Source: Gemmatimonadota bacterium | Lineage (GTDB): Bacteria > Gemmatimonadota > Gemmatimonadetes > Gemmatimonadales > GWC2-71-9 | Length of the DNA stretch: 32,943 bases | NCBI GenBank assembly: GCA_025357945.1 | Contig: JANYLJ010000049.1 | Span: 1 to 32,943, forward strand | Direction of reading: 5' to 3' | Part shown: positions 9,805 to 17,908 of the stretch, in pieces | How the letters are laid out: the number at the start of each line of letters is the position of its first letter | How positions within the stretch are numbered: the stretch's first letter is position 1 | Program-made: the position numbers and the translations under genes | Notes under the pieces: generated by a model | Databases searched by the model: none | What the model saw: only the letters and a program-made list of their open reading frames with translations | Told to the model about the DNA's origin: nothing

Positions 9805-10518
9805 TTGAAGTCATCCAGGCGCGGGGCGTCGATCGGGCGGTGGTTCCTCGACTGGTTCAAGTCCATCGCGCTCGCATTCGTCGTCTGGATGTTCCTGCGC
9901 GTCTTCGTGATCGAAGCCTTCACGATCCCGTCCGGCAGCATGAAGAACACGTTATTGGTCGGCGATTTTCTCTTCGTCAACAAGTTTCTCTACGGTGCCG
10001 AAGTTCCCCTCATTCACAAACGCCTGCCGATGGTACGCGAGCCGAGGCACGGCGACATCCTCGTGTTCGACTCCGTGGAAGAGGACATGAAGATCGTCAA
10101 GCGGCTGATCGGCGTGCCTGGCGACACCATCGCGATGCGTCATGGCGTGGTGTATCGCAACGGCGTTCCGCTGACGGAACCATATGCCGTCAACAGTGAT
10201 CCGCTCAATGGCATGGACGTCATCGCGCGGATGCGGATGCGCGAGTGGCAGGTCAAGCATTTCGCGGGGCGGGTGCCGGCGCGCTACATGCCCGACCTGC
10301 ACGAATGGGGACCGGTGGTTGTCCCGCCCGACTCGTTGTTCGTGATGGGTGACAATCGTGACGACTCCTACGACGGCCGCTACTGGGGATTCCTGCCGCG
10401 CCGGAATGTGCGTGGCACGCCCCTGCTCGTCTATTTCAGCTACGACGCGGAGAGTTTTCGCAGGATGGCCTTCTTTACCGAGGTGCGCTGGCATCGACTC
10501 TTCTCGGTGCCGCGGTAG
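9805..10518 (+). CDS. lepB: Signal peptidase I
   Basis: 237 residues. It cleaves signal peptides from secreted proteins at the outer face of the inner membrane. An N-terminal basic stretch and a single membrane segment (about 17-38, IALAFVVWMFLRVFVI) precede box B, IPSGSM, with nucleophile S45. The catalytic Lys is K99 in VKRLIGVPGD. Box E, MGDNRDDSYDGRYWG, is complete. An insertion of about 40 residues between boxes D and E fits Gram-negative forms. TTG 9805 follows the previous stop with no gap, and GGAAGGA (9794-9800) gives a good ribosome-binding site, so translation is coupled to the propeller gene. Many neighbours are exported proteins, but lepB serves the whole cell. Confidence 0.95.
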   Translation: MKSSRRGASIGRWFLDWFKSIALAFVVWMFLRVFVIEAFTIPSGSMKNTLLVGDFLFVNKFLYGAEVPLIHKRLPMVREPRHGDILVFDSVEEDMKIVKRLIGVPGDTIAMRHGVVYRNGVPLTEPYAVNSDPLNGMDVIARMRMREWQVKHFAGRVPARYMPDLHEWGPVVVPPDSLFVMGDNRDDSYDGRYWGFLPRRNVRGTPLLVYFSYDAESFRRMAFFTEVRWHRLFSVPR

Positions 10519-10527
10519 TGGCACCCC

Positions 10528-10764
10528 CTACCGCGCTGTGGGCGTCGCGGTACCCCGGTCGATATACGTCACCACCCGACTGCACGCCGCGCAGGTGAGC
10601 GTCACCGGGCCGGCCACGAGGTGGCCATCCTCGGGGCGGTTTGGGCGCCGCCCCATGGTCGCGGCGCCGCAGCTCGGGCAGGGTACGACCTTGCCATCGC
10701 GGTCGGCGCTGATCAGGCCGAGCGCTTCATCGGGACGGAATTCCTTGACGTGGCGACGGCCCAT
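10528..10764 (-). CDS. Small zinc-ribbon protein, 78 residues
   Basis: A single zinc ribbon made by CPSCG and CAACS knuckles about 30 residues apart, preceded by a basic N-terminus (MGRRHVKEFRPDEALG). Four Cys ligands are present, so it should bind one zinc ion; nucleic-acid or protein binding is likely for such ribbons but unproved. AAGGA lies 6 nt before ATG 10764. Its own promoter is clear: CGTCAA/TTGACG -35 and TACCTA -10, 17 nt apart on the minus strand. It converges on lepB with 9 nt between stops. I cannot name a family. Confidence 0.82.
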   Translation of the reverse strand: MGRRHVKEFRPDEALGLISADRDGKVVPCPSCGAATMGRRPNRPEDGHLVAGPVTLTCAACSRVVTYIDRGTATPTAR

Positions 10765-10820
10765 CGCCGGTCCTTTCCACGCAGCAGATCCAGGGGTTGC
10801 GAATCGGTCTGCGTCCTTCT

Positions 10821-10849
10821 TAGGTACGGTCGTCTGGCTGGCCCGTCAA
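10821..10849 (-). promoter_or_regulatory. Sigma70-like promoter of the zinc-ribbon gene
   Basis: On the minus strand, TTGACG (complement of 10844-10849), a 17-nt spacer and TACCTA (complement of 10821-10826). It lies about 57 nt upstream of ATG 10764 and points towards it. Confidence 0.6.
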
Positions 10850-10869
10850 GGGTCTGGCGGCCGTTTCTC

Positions 10870-10899
10870 TTGACGTGACCCCTGTTGGGGGTCTACGTT
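10870..10899 (+). promoter_or_regulatory. Promoter with spacer dyad before the H1-like gene
   Basis: TTGACG (10870-10875), an 18-nt spacer and TACGTT (10894-10899) would start transcription near 10906, 15 nt before the ATG at 10921. The spacer carries a dyad: GACCCC (10877-10882), loop TGTTG, GGGGTC (10888-10893), flanked by ACGT on both sides (10873-10876 and 10895-10898, with one extra base). A dyad placed between -35 and -10 looks like an operator. Confidence 0.5.
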
Positions 10900-10920
10900 C
10901 GCCGTTTTCCGAGGGTCCAC

Positions 10921-11490
10921 ATGACCGAACTGGCCGCACCACAGATTTCGTCCCTGATGGAAGCCCTGCCTGGCATTGCGGCGGTCCTGCGCAGCCCGGT
11001 CGCCAACGCCATGGTGGCCATTTCACGGGCTGCCGCTGGCCTTGAGGAGTTCCAGTTGGTGCATGGCGAGGAGTTGCTCAAGTTCGGGGTCCGCCGCAAC
11101 CTGCTGACGCCCGAGGAGGTCGACAAGGTCCTCGACGAGCTGCGCGAGGTGGTGTCGAAGCGCCCGGCGAAGCCCGTCCCGCCCGTCCTCAAGAAGGCCG
11201 CCGCACTCGCACCGAAGCCTGATCTGCCCAAGGTGCCGCATCGCCCCAAGGGGATCCAGCTGAAGCCTGTGCCCAAGCGGCCACCACCACCGCCGCCGCC
11301 GCCGCCCCCGAAGGCCAAAGCCCCCGCGCCGGTCAAGAAGCCAGTCGCGAAAAAGGCGGCGCCCCCGAAGGTCGCCGCCCACAAGCCTGCTGCCCACAAG
11401 TCTGCTACCCACAAGCCAGCCGCCCACAAACCGGCCGCCCACAAGCCGGCGCCCAAGCTTGCCAAGAAGGCCGGCCACAAGAAGCGCTAG
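10921..11490 (+). CDS. Histone H1-like protein with AHKP repeats
   Basis: 189 residues in two parts. Residues 1 to about 75 form a compact helical region ([18 protein letters not shown] through [16 protein letters not shown]) that I cannot assign to a family. The rest is Lys-, Pro- and Ala-rich: a run of ten or so prolines, then tandem AAHKP pentads and a basic end, KKAGHKKR. The tail is like the C-terminal domain of histone H1 and bacterial HctB/AlgP-type proteins, so it probably binds DNA or another polyanion. GAGGG lies 5 nt before ATG 10921, which makes this start better than the ATG at 10885. Transcription likely starts from the dyad-bearing promoter just upstream. Its stop overlaps that of the convergent chemoreceptor gene in the shared tetranucleotide CTAG. 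Confidence 0.85.
   Translation: MTELAAPQISSLMEALPGIAAVLRSPVANAMVAISRAAAGLEEFQLVHGEELLKFGVRRNLLTPEEVDKVLDELREVVSKRPAKPVPPVLKKAAALAPKPDLPKVPHRPKGIQLKPVPKRPPPPPPPPPPKAKAPAPVKKPVAKKAAPPKVAAHKPAAHKSATHKPAAHKPAAHKPAPKLAKKAGHKKR
11380..11454 (+). repeat. 15-bp tandem repeats coding Ala-Ala-His-Lys-Pro
   Basis: About five degenerate 15-nt units (GCCCACAAGCC-type) encode the AAHKP pentads of the H1-like protein. Third-base differences between units show they are not a recent expansion. Confidence 0.8.
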
Positions 11491-13145
11491 ACCCGGAATC
11501 CCTTGACCAGGCGGGTCAGTCGATCGGCGGTGCCCACCACGGTGGTCGCCGCCGTTGCGATTTCCTGGGTCGCCGTGGATTGCTCTTCGGCCGAGTCGGT
11601 GACGGCCTGTGCCGCGTAGGCGTTACCCTGAGCCGCGCGCGCAACGTCGGCAGCGGTCGCCGCGAGACGGTCCGCCAGTTCTCGGTGCGCCGCCGCTTCG
11701 CGCGCGACGGTACCAGCGGCCTGACTGACCTCTTCCACCGCCTTGACGATCTCGGCCAGCGCCCGGGTCACCCCGTCGGCAACGTCCTCAACACCGGCGA
11801 CCCGCTCCTTGCCGGCTGCGACAGTGTCGGCGACGAGGTGCACCTGTTGCTGCAGTGTGGCGACCGTCTTGGCGATCCGGCGGGCAGCCTCGGCGCTCGT
11901 TTCAGCGAGCTGACGGATCTCGCCCGCTACCACCGCGAATCCGTCGCCCGCCTCGCCGGCGCGCGCCGCCTCGATCGCCGCATTGAGTGCGAGCAGTTCG
12001 GTCTGCGCGGCGAGTTGCCCGGTCAGCGACACGAATTCCTGTACGGCCGCCGCCGCACCGGTGAGACGCTCGACCGAACTCGTGGTCCGTTCAACGACCT
12101 GATGCAACTCCAGCAGTGTGGCGGACGCGGCACCGAGATGACCCTGGTGCGTCGCGGCGGTGCGCCGGATCGCGTCGGCGACGCCGACCACGCGCTGCCC
12201 GGCGCCGGCGCTCCGCGTTGCCGCGGCGCGCAGGTCGCCGAGGAGCGCATCGCTCTCCCGCATCGCCTCGGCTTGGCGTTCGGCGCTCGCCGAGACTTCA
12301 CCGATGGCGTGCGACACCTGCCGGGCACTATCCGACAGTTGGGTCGATCGCGACGACAGCTGCGACGCGTTGTCCGCCAGACTCGCCGACACGTCGGCGA
12401 CGCTCCCGACGATGCCGCGTAATCCTTCGCTCATCTTCTGCACCGCGGCGGCGAGAAGGCTGAGCTCCTGCGGCATCTGGCCGACGTCGATCGGGCGGAG
12501 GTCCCCCGCGCCGACCCGCTCGGTCGCGCGGACCAACCGCTGGAGCGGCTGCACCACCGCCCGCACGGTCGCCACTGCGGACGCGACGCCCAGCACCAGC
12601 GCGCCGGTGAACAACACCCAGATGATCTTGCGCCGCTGCGCGTTCGCCTGCTGGATCCGGTCATCGCGGTCGATCGCGCTGGACTGCTGTACCGCGAGCA
12701 GCGCGCGCACTTCGTCCAGCAGCGAGTCGGCCACCACGTTGCGCCGGGTCTCGCCCGGTTCGGCACCGCCCGAGGACCGGCGCTCGAGTTCCTTGGCGAA
12801 CGCAGTCATCCGATCCGCGACGTGAGCTTCCGTGACGGACAACTGGAATTGGCTGTACACCCGGGTCGCTGAGGCGAGCCGCACGAACGACGAATCAAGA
12901 CGCATCTGATTGACGGAATCAGCGTGGAGCGCCAGGACATCACCGGCGCGAATCGCCGAGACGGCCTCGTGGGTAATGTTCTGGGCCAGGACATTCCGCT
13001 CACGAAGGGTCACCAACTCGCTGCGCACCGCGTCGCTGAGGGAATTCATCGCCGACACGCCGAGCAGTGTCATGGCGAACACGAGTACCAGCAGGAGGGT
13101 CGTTCCAACGGTGACCCTTCTGCGGAGCGACGGGAGGTCAGTCAT
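11487..13145 (-). CDS. Methyl-accepting chemotaxis protein
   Basis: 552 residues. Membrane segments at about 13-33 and 174-196 bracket a mainly helical periplasmic domain of about 140 residues that fits a four-helix-bundle sensor. A HAMP segment ([19 protein letters not shown]) follows, then the long coiled-coil signalling domain. Its conserved hairpin tip includes [18 protein letters not shown] and [14 protein letters not shown], the region that binds CheA and CheW. No CheR-tethering pentapeptide is seen at the C-terminus. The ligand is unknown. No other chemotaxis gene lies in the window, so it is an orphan receptor here. The stop overlaps the H1-like gene's stop. The region before ATG 13145 has a near-miss -10 (CATCGT, 6 nt upstream). 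Confidence 0.95.
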   Translation of the reverse strand: MTDLPSLRRRVTVGTTLLLVLVFAMTLLGVSAMNSLSDAVRSELVTLRERNVLAQNITHEAVSAIRAGDVLALHADSVNQMRLDSSFVRLASATRVYSQFQLSVTEAHVADRMTAFAKELERRSSGGAEPGETRRNVVADSLLDEVRALLAVQQSSAIDRDDRIQQANAQRRKIIWVLFTGALVLGVASAVATVRAVVQPLQRLVRATERVGAGDLRPIDVGQMPQELSLLAAAVQKMSEGLRGIVGSVADVSASLADNASQLSSRSTQLSDSARQVSHAIGEVSASAERQAEAMRESDALLGDLRAAATRSAGAGQRVVGVADAIRRTAATHQGHLGAASATLLELHQVVERTTSSVERLTGAAAAVQEFVSLTGQLAAQTELLALNAAIEAARAGEAGDGFAVVAGEIRQLAETSAEAARRIAKTVATLQQQVHLVADTVAAGKERVAGVEDVADGVTRALAEIVKAVEEVSQAAGTVAREAAAHRELADRLAATAADVARAAQGNAYAAQAVTDSAEEQSTATQEIATAATTVVGTADRLTRLVKGFRV

Positions 13146-13294
13146 GCCGGAACGATGCGACTGGCGGGCGCGTGGGGCAAGCGCGGGTCATCGGGCAGTT
13201 CGGCCGCGAATACGGCGCCGCAGTTGCGCTGGGCGGGCTGACCTGCCCCACGACGGTCGGCCGGTGTACCCTACCCCGGCGCCCCTGCCCGGTC

Positions 13295-13300
13295 TATCAT
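13295..13300 (+). promoter_or_regulatory. Leaderless-type -10 (TATCAT) before 13308
   Basis: TATCAT lies 7 nt before ATG 13308, and there is no Shine-Dalgarno. Transcription would begin at or next to the start codon. Confidence 0.55.
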
Positions 13301-13307
13301 CCCGACC

Positions 13308-13922
13308 ATGACTGTCCCGACCGCCCTCGCCATCCGGACCTTCGCCGATCACGCCGAGGCGCTCGCGCATTGCGTCCTCCGCGCCGGCGACGCACCGCGG
13401 ATCCTGGCCTACGACGACACGGTCGGTTGCCCGGTCGAGCAATCGCTCGCGGCGCTGGAATGGACCCGGGTGGTCGGGTTGCTCCCCGATGACGACCTCC
13501 TTCACGCGGGTCGCCTGACCAGCGAGACGGCGGCGGCTGTGGTGGAGCGGAAAACGGCCGAGGGTCGCCGGTGGGTGTTCCTCGGACCGCGCCTGGACGC
13601 TGCGCCGGTCGACCCGTTCGACGGCGAGCTGGTGCTGGATGAGCCAGGAGTAGTGGGCATCGCGTTCGGCGATCGGGCCAATGCGTTGGCGCATTTTCTC
13701 CGCGCGACCGGCGGTGGTGGCGCGTTGTTGGCGCAGCTGGGACGGCGGGCGCCGGAGCTGCGCCACATGCGCCGCTGGCTAGCACCGATTGTCCAGGAAC
13801 TGGACGGCCCGCGGCGACTTATTGCCGGGTGGTTCGCGGCAACATCTGGCGGCGCACTTTTCATCGGCGACGAGGCCGGCGAGACGACGCACCGCTACAT
13901 CGAAGTGGGAATCGATTCGTGA
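13308..13922 (+). CDS. Conserved-looking cytoplasmic protein of unknown function
   Basis: 204 residues with no signal peptide, no membrane segment and no motif I recognise. The pattern of alternating hydrophobic strands (RWVFLGPRL, GVVGIAFGD, ALFIGDE) and helices (HAEALAHCVL, RANALAHFLR) suggests an alpha/beta fold. The ATG has a -10-like TATCAT 7 nt upstream and no Shine-Dalgarno, which predicts a leaderless message. The 162-nt gap back to the divergent chemoreceptor gene holds no other recognisable feature. The last codons overlap the GTG of the next gene by 4 nt, so the pair is co-translated. No function is offered. Confidence 0.78.
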   Translation: MTVPTALAIRTFADHAEALAHCVLRAGDAPRILAYDDTVGCPVEQSLAALEWTRVVGLLPDDDLLHAGRLTSETAAAVVERKTAEGRRWVFLGPRLDAAPVDPFDGELVLDEPGVVGIAFGDRANALAHFLRATGGGGALLAQLGRRAPELRHMRRWLAPIVQELDGPRRLIAGWFAATSGGALFIGDEAGETTHRYIEVGIDS

Positions 13923-14518
13923 ATCGAAACGTTCGGTCATTCAGTCTGGGCCTGGTCATCGCGGCATCCCTCGTGTCGCGGAGTGATGCGCAAGGGCGGG
14001 CGCAGTCGCCGTCGCCCGCGGCGCTGCGCGACGTCATCATCGAGGATTCGCTGACACCCGCGAAGGCGCAACTTCGCGACTTTGTTGCCGAGTTGCGCGA
14101 CACGCTGAACACGGTACAGGCCCTCCACGCCAGTATCACCCGCAACCTCGCAACAGGCGTGACCTCCGTCGTGCTCTCCAATGGGCGTGAACTCGGCAAG
14201 CGCTGCCGCGTCAGCGGGGCGATGGCGGAACTGACGACAAAACGCGTCGCGGCGATGTACACGAGCGACCCACGCGGCGATCAGGCGATGAACGCATATC
14301 GCGCCGGCGTGGCCGCACTGATGGAAGACCTCAGGACCTGCCAGCGCGACGACAGCCTCACCATGGCGGCGGCGGCCCCGGACCAGAAGCGCATCGAACA
14401 GGTAGCCGCCGCTGCCCGCGACGCCGTGACGCGGTACGACGCCGTTCGCGACGGACTCATGAAGCTGCTGAACATCGATCTGCCGATCAAAGGCACCATC
14501 AATCCGCGGCGGAACTAG
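13919..14518 (+). CDS. Exported alpha-helical protein of unknown function
   Basis: 199 residues from GTG 13919, whose GTGA overlaps the stop of the gene before. The start was chosen because it places a classical signal peptide at the N-terminus (NRNVRSFSLGLVIAASLVSRSDAQ, cleavage near DAQ); the longer frame would bury it. The mature part is helical, with two Cys (KRCRV and RTCQRD) that could form a disulfide in the periplasm, and ends in a basic tail, NPRRN. I recognise no family. Coupling to the cytoplasmic protein upstream suggests a shared task, but the sequence does not say which. Confidence 0.75.
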   Translation: MNRNVRSFSLGLVIAASLVSRSDAQGRAQSPSPAALRDVIIEDSLTPAKAQLRDFVAELRDTLNTVQALHASITRNLATGVTSVVLSNGRELGKRCRVSGAMAELTTKRVAAMYTSDPRGDQAMNAYRAGVAALMEDLRTCQRDDSLTMAAAAPDQKRIEQVAAAARDAVTRYDAVRDGLMKLLNIDLPIKGTINPRRN

Positions 14519-14836
14519 CGCGGGGCCCGTGTGGAATTGTGGATCAACATCTCCACATCGCGTGGGAAAGGTCGGCAACCCCTTCTGGCAGCATGATTTC
14601 GAAGCCACATCGAAGCCACATTGAGATGAGCTAACCCGAATAAAATCAGGCACTTGCGCCGTTTTGCGCCAACGGTAACTTGCACCCAGTACCGATGGGG
14701 CGTTTCGCGCGTCTCATCCTCTCCGATTCAGCGCCTCGGAGAGCCGTGCGAGCGAGTGGTCCGCGAGCCGCTCTGTCCCGCAGCGCTCATGTCGCCGCAG
14801 CGCCCCGAGCGCGGCGCCGATATGCGAAGCGGTCGA
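14519..14836. other. 318-nt convergent intergenic region, no gene seen
   Basis: This is the only roomy convergent gap in the window. It holds a small stem (TGTGGA 14538-14543 with TCCACA 14552-14557) without a T tract, and an 11-bp tandem duplication, TCGAAGCCACA, at 14599-14620. A stem GATCAG/CTGATC (14835-14851) spans its right boundary and the stop of the nuclease gene. I see no tRNA, no convincing open frame and no clear RNA gene. Confidence 0.6.
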
Positions 14837-15880
14837 TCAGCCAGCCTGATCGGCCGTTTCCTTTTTCACGCGTCTCTCGTCTCTCGTCTCTCGGCTCTCG
14901 TCTCGCCCAAAATCCATCTTCGCCTTGTACATCCACCTGCCATCCAGTTGCCAGATTTTCTTCGCCGAGATGCCTTCGCCTTCGGGGAAGTTTTCCTTCA
15001 AGGCATAGGCTTCGATGATCGACGCCGTCTTCGCGCTCGCGTCATCGGCAAAGTGGAGGATTTCCGCCTCCAGTGTCAGCGGCTTGACCGGTGCGCCGAA
15101 TTCCAGTTTGCCGTGGTGCGAGAGGATGAAATGTTCGAGGATCAGCTGCTCCTGGGGCGTGCATGGTGGGCTCGCCGCCCGCTCGATCGCGTGCTGCAAC
15201 ATGATCACGCCCTGCACAACGTGGCCGACCAGGCGACCGCGTTCCGTGGTGTCGAACGCTCCGGATTTCCAGCTATAGCAGTCGAGCTTGCCGATGTCGT
15301 GCAGCAGCACCCCTGCCACCACCAGTTCGATGTCGGCTTTGGCGACCCGCGCGATCTGCCGTCCGATCACCAGGACTTCGTAGGTGTGCTGCAGCAAGCC
15401 ACCGAGCATCGCATGGTGGCCGGTACCTGGCGCACCGGGGCACTGCTCGTAGCGTTCGCGAAATGCCTCGTCACGGTAAAAGAGGTCGAGCACCGCCCGC
15501 AGGCGTGCTGCGGTGAGTTTCTCGCGCGTCTCGTCGATGAACTGCCAGTACTTGTCCACCGGCCCCACGCTGGGCACCAGGTCGGCGAGCGGGACGCTCC
15601 CCTTGGGAAGTACCCGGACCGAGACCGCCTCGAGCTGATTGCTGTCGCGGTAGCTGGTGACCTTGCCGACCACCTGGACCAGCATCCCCTTGGCAATACC
15701 GCGGATCTGGTCGTCCCGCCCGGCCCAGAACGGCGCCGATACGATGTGCCCGGTCCGGTTGCCGAACGTCAGGGTGGTGCGCGGGTGCTCACCAGCCTTG
15801 GCGTCGACGTCGATCACCATGAGCGGGTGATGCACGTCGTTGCCTGGGGCGAGGGAGGGAATATCGAGGAGCTGGGTCAT
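14837..15880 (-). CDS. YhaM-like 3'-5' exoribonuclease (OB-fold + HD)
   Basis: 347 residues. The N-terminal part contains an OB-fold (GMLVQVVGKVTSYRDSNQ) and the C-terminal part an HD phosphohydrolase domain with HHAMLGGLLQHT (about 155-166), LLHDIGK (H194/D195) and SHHGKLEFG, as in Bacillus YhaM and relatives that degrade RNA or DNA from the 3' end. ATG 15880 was chosen because it matches the family N-terminus and has TATCTT 8 nt upstream, a leaderless arrangement. The last 20 or so residues are odd: ESRETRDERR is encoded by a heptanucleotide repeat tract (14871-14905), so the normal tail has been replaced or extended by repeat DNA. It is divergent from the Fis-type gene, 69 nt away. Confidence 0.87.
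   Translation of the reverse strand: MTQLLDIPSLAPGNDVHHPLMVIDVDAKAGEHPRTTLTFGNRTGHIVSAPFWAGRDDQIRGIAKGMLVQVVGKVTSYRDSNQLEAVSVRVLPKGSVPLADLVPSVGPVDKYWQFIDETREKLTAARLRAVLDLFYRDEAFRERYEQCPGAPGTGHHAMLGGLLQHTYEVLVIGRQIARVAKADIELVVAGVLLHDIGKLDCYSWKSGAFDTTERGRLVGHVVQGVIMLQHAIERAASPPCTPQEQLILEHFILSHHGKLEFGAPVKPLTLEAEILHFADDASAKTASIIEAYALKENFPEGEGISAKKIWQLDGRWMYKAKMDFGRDESRETRDERRVKKETADQAG
14871..14905 (+). repeat. Single heptanucleotide tract (TCTCGTC)n
   Basis: Copies at 14875-14881 and 14882-14888, a variant with GGC at 14889-14895, and a copy at 14896-14902, with partial units at each side. No inverted partner is found within 350 nt. On the minus strand it encodes the charged C-terminal tail of the YhaM-like protein. 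Confidence 0.9.
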
Positions 15881-15888
15881 GGGGGCGC

Positions 15889-15894
15889 AAGATA
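15889..15894 (-). promoter_or_regulatory. Leaderless-type -10 (TATCTT) before 15880
   Basis: The minus strand reads TATCTT, 8 nt, ATG. No Shine-Dalgarno is present. Confidence 0.55.
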
Positions 15895-15937
15895 CGCGCA
15901 TGTCCCGCGCCCCTCGACCCCTGGCCCCCGCCCACGA

Positions 15938-15943
15938 TACCTT
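15938..15943 (+). promoter_or_regulatory. Leaderless-type -10 (TACCTT) before 15950
   Basis: TACCTT, 6 nt, ATG 15950. It lies 43 nt from the opposing -10 element, so the two divergent promoters share one short region. Confidence 0.55.
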
Positions 15944-15949
15944 GGGCGC

Positions 15950-16270
15950 ATGCGTCCGCTGCACATCCAGCTGCTCGTGACCGATCCGCAACGCGAGGAC
16001 GTCGCCGCCCTGCGGCAGGCGCTTCGGGGGGCGGGTCACGTCGTGGTCGACGGCGAGGTGCAGCAGTTGCCCGACGGGATTTCGACCGGCGCCGACTTCG
16101 TGGTCACCGAAGCGGCTGCGGTGCCCACCCCCGAGTCGCTCGACGCGGCGGAGGCACGCCACCTCCGGGCCATGTTGCGGTTCACGAACGGCAACAAGCG
16201 ACAGGCGGCATTGCTGCTTGGTATCGCCCGGTCGACGTTACTGGCGAAGATCCGGAAGTACGGGCTCTAA
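15950..16270 (+). CDS. Stand-alone Fis-type HTH protein
   Basis: 106 residues, close in size to Fis (98). The C-terminal part, NGNKRQAALLLGIARSTL followed by KIRKYGL, is the HTH_8 DNA-binding motif otherwise found at the end of NtrC-family activators. The N-terminal 50 or so residues (PLHIQLLVTDPQREDVAALR) look like the start of a receiver-like alpha/beta domain but are too short for one, and no AAA+ domain is present. It may be a nucleoid-type regulator like Fis or a small local regulator, perhaps of the divergent YhaM-like gene. TACCTT lies 6 nt before the ATG. The stop TAA overlaps the stop of the convergent pseudopilin gene. Confidence 0.85.
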   Translation: MRPLHIQLLVTDPQREDVAALRQALRGAGHVVVDGEVQQLPDGISTGADFVVTEAAAVPTPESLDAAEARHLRAMLRFTNGNKRQAALLLGIARSTLLAKIRKYGL

Positions 16271-16692
16271 TAGGTCAGCCGGCCGTACTTCGACATCACC
16301 ACTCGTCGCAGCGCGTTCCCCTTCGCGAGAGTAAACGTCCGGTTCGCCACTCCCATTGCCAGCCCGTCCGGCCCGTACGGGATCGGTCGGCCGCTGCCGC
16401 CGAGTGTCACGCCGCGGTACCTGGGTCCTGGTTGTTGCCAGGCGGTCACCGTGTCGGTGCCCACGACCGCGGTGACGCGGTAGGTCGTGTCGGTGAGGGC
16501 AAGCGCCGCGACGACGCCGAGGCGAACCGACGCGCCCCGTGCCGCGTCGAGTACCGCCACCACGCGCAGCGCTTCATCGCGAACCGCGGCCGCATCGGCG
16601 ATCGAGACCAGGCGCGGAGCCGCAATCGCGGCGACGAGCCCGGCCAGGACCACGGCGAGGAGCAGCTCGAAAAGGACGAGACCGGAACGCAT
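16267..16692 (-). CDS. Type IV pilin-like / GspH-type pseudopilin
   Basis: 141 residues. The N-terminus SGLVLFELLLAVVLAGLVAAI is a class III (prepilin) signal: a very short leader ending in Gly, then hydrophobic residues with Glu at mature position 5, as needed for assembly and methylation by prepilin peptidase. The rest is a small beta-rich head with no Cys. It is probably a minor pseudopilin of a type II secretion or type IV pilus machine, but no other pilus gene lies in the window. It sits 62 nt downstream of the HD-GYP regulator on the same strand. No Shine-Dalgarno is visible before ATG 16692. The stop overlaps that of the Fis-type gene by 3 nt within CTAA. Confidence 0.82.
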   Translation of the reverse strand: MRSGLVLFELLLAVVLAGLVAAIAAPRLVSIADAAAVRDEALRVVAVLDAARGASVRLGVVAALALTDTTYRVTAVVGTDTVTAWQQPGPRYRGVTLGGSGRPIPYGPDGLAMGVANRTFTLAKGNALRRVVMSKYGRLTY

Positions 16693-16754
16693 GGAGACAA
16701 CGTGGTGACGATCGGGCCGGTGCCGCGGCCACGACCACGCGGACGGGCGCGCTT

Positions 16755-17828
16755 TTACGCGCCGTCATCGAGGAAAACGAGCGCCCCTCGCTGCGCGACC
16801 ACCGTGACGAGCGCGCGATGGACGTCGGCCGTGATCACGGTGCCAGTCAGGTCGCGCATTCGCGCCACTGCTTCTTCAGGTGTCATCTTTTCCTGGTACG
16901 GTCGCGCGGTGGTCAGGGCGTCGTACACCTCAGCGGCGCAGAGAATGCGGCCGCCAATGGGGATGGCGTCGTTGGCGAGGCCGTCGGGGTAGCCGGTGCC
17001 ATCGGCGCGTTCATGATGGGAGCGCACGAACCCGATCACTTCGCGCAGGTGGGTCAGCGGCGCGAGGATTTGCGCGCCGATGACGACGTGCGTCTTGACG
17101 TGTTCGAACTCCTCGGCGGTGAGCGGACCGCGCTTTGCCAGGACTGATTCACGAATCCCGATCTTGCCGATGTCGTGCAGCCGCCCGGCCACTCGCACCA
17201 GCTCGATCTGTTCATCGGACAAGCGGAGTTCGGCCGCGATCATCGCGGAGAGATCGGCGACGCGAGCCGAGTGGCCGCGAAGGTAGGCGTCCTTTGCTTC
17301 GAGGGCGTTAACCAGCGCCTCGAGGGTAGCGACAGTAATCCGCTCGAGATTGCCGCGCTCGCGCTGCAATTCAGCGCCGCGCTGCACGATTTCGCGCTGC
17401 AACCACGCCTGGGTGTCGGCCTGTTCGATCAGGTCTCGCCGGCGCGCCAGTGCCCGCGCGATGGCACGTTCCAGTGCCTGGAGATCCACCGGTTTGACGA
17501 GGTAGTCCATGGCACCGCGCTGCAGGCAGAGCGTGGCGGCCTGGGCGTCGCTGACGTCCGTCAGCATGATGATCGCGACGTGTGGCTCTCGTTCGAGCAG
17601 CGTCGAGACAAGGTCGATCCCCGAACCGTCCGGCAAGCGGACATCGAGCAGGATACAGGAGAACTTGCGTCGGGACATTTCGGTGCGGGCGTTCGCGGCG
17701 TCGGGGACCGTCGTGACTTCGTGTCCAACGCTGGTGAGGAATCGTTGCAGCGTGCTGCGGGCGTCGTCATTGTCACCGACGACAAGCGTCGCGCGAAGCG
17801 ACGTCGCGGGGTACAGATTCGTGTCCAT
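16755..17828 (-). CDS. Response regulator with HD-GYP domain
   Basis: 357 residues: receiver domain about 12-125 (phospho-acceptor D62 in CILLDVRLPDGSG, Lys in DYLVKPVD), a coiled linker about 130-165, and an HD-GYP domain about 170-345 with HDIGK (H218/D219), HHERADGTGYPDG and GRILCAAEVYDAL. HD-GYP domains hydrolyse cyclic di-GMP, so phosphorylation here should change local cyclic di-GMP and with it motility or surface behaviour. The kinase is not adjacent. ATG 17828 has GGAG 5-6 nt upstream; longer frames lack support. It lies 80 nt after mqnD, with a small GCCGG/CCGGC stem between them, and upstream of a pseudopilin gene, a pairing that makes surface structures a reasonable guess. Confidence 0.93.
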   Translation of the reverse strand: MDTNLYPATSLRATLVVGDNDDARSTLQRFLTSVGHEVTTVPDAANARTEMSRRKFSCILLDVRLPDGSGIDLVSTLLEREPHVAIIMLTDVSDAQAATLCLQRGAMDYLVKPVDLQALERAIARALARRRDLIEQADTQAWLQREIVQRGAELQRERGNLERITVATLEALVNALEAKDAYLRGHSARVADLSAMIAAELRLSDEQIELVRVAGRLHDIGKIGIRESVLAKRGPLTAEEFEHVKTHVVIGAQILAPLTHLREVIGFVRSHHERADGTGYPDGLANDAIPIGGRILCAAEVYDALTTARPYQEKMTPEEAVARMRDLTGTVITADVHRALVTVVAQRGALVFLDDGA

Positions 17829-17908
17829 AACGTCTCCAGGGGACCCCCAGGCGTCGGGGGCAGGCGTACCAGCAACATAACTGCCGGTGCGCGCCGGCGT
17901 CCTCGCTC

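Noticed and set aside
14654-14690. Sigma54-type promoter in the 14519-14836 gap
   Set aside because: GG and GC elements are present, but their spacing does not fit the -24/-12 rule.
14654-15949. Long plus-strand extension upstream of the Fis-type gene
   Set aside because: It is the antisense shadow of the YhaM-like gene. The real start is ATG 15950 with its own -10 element.
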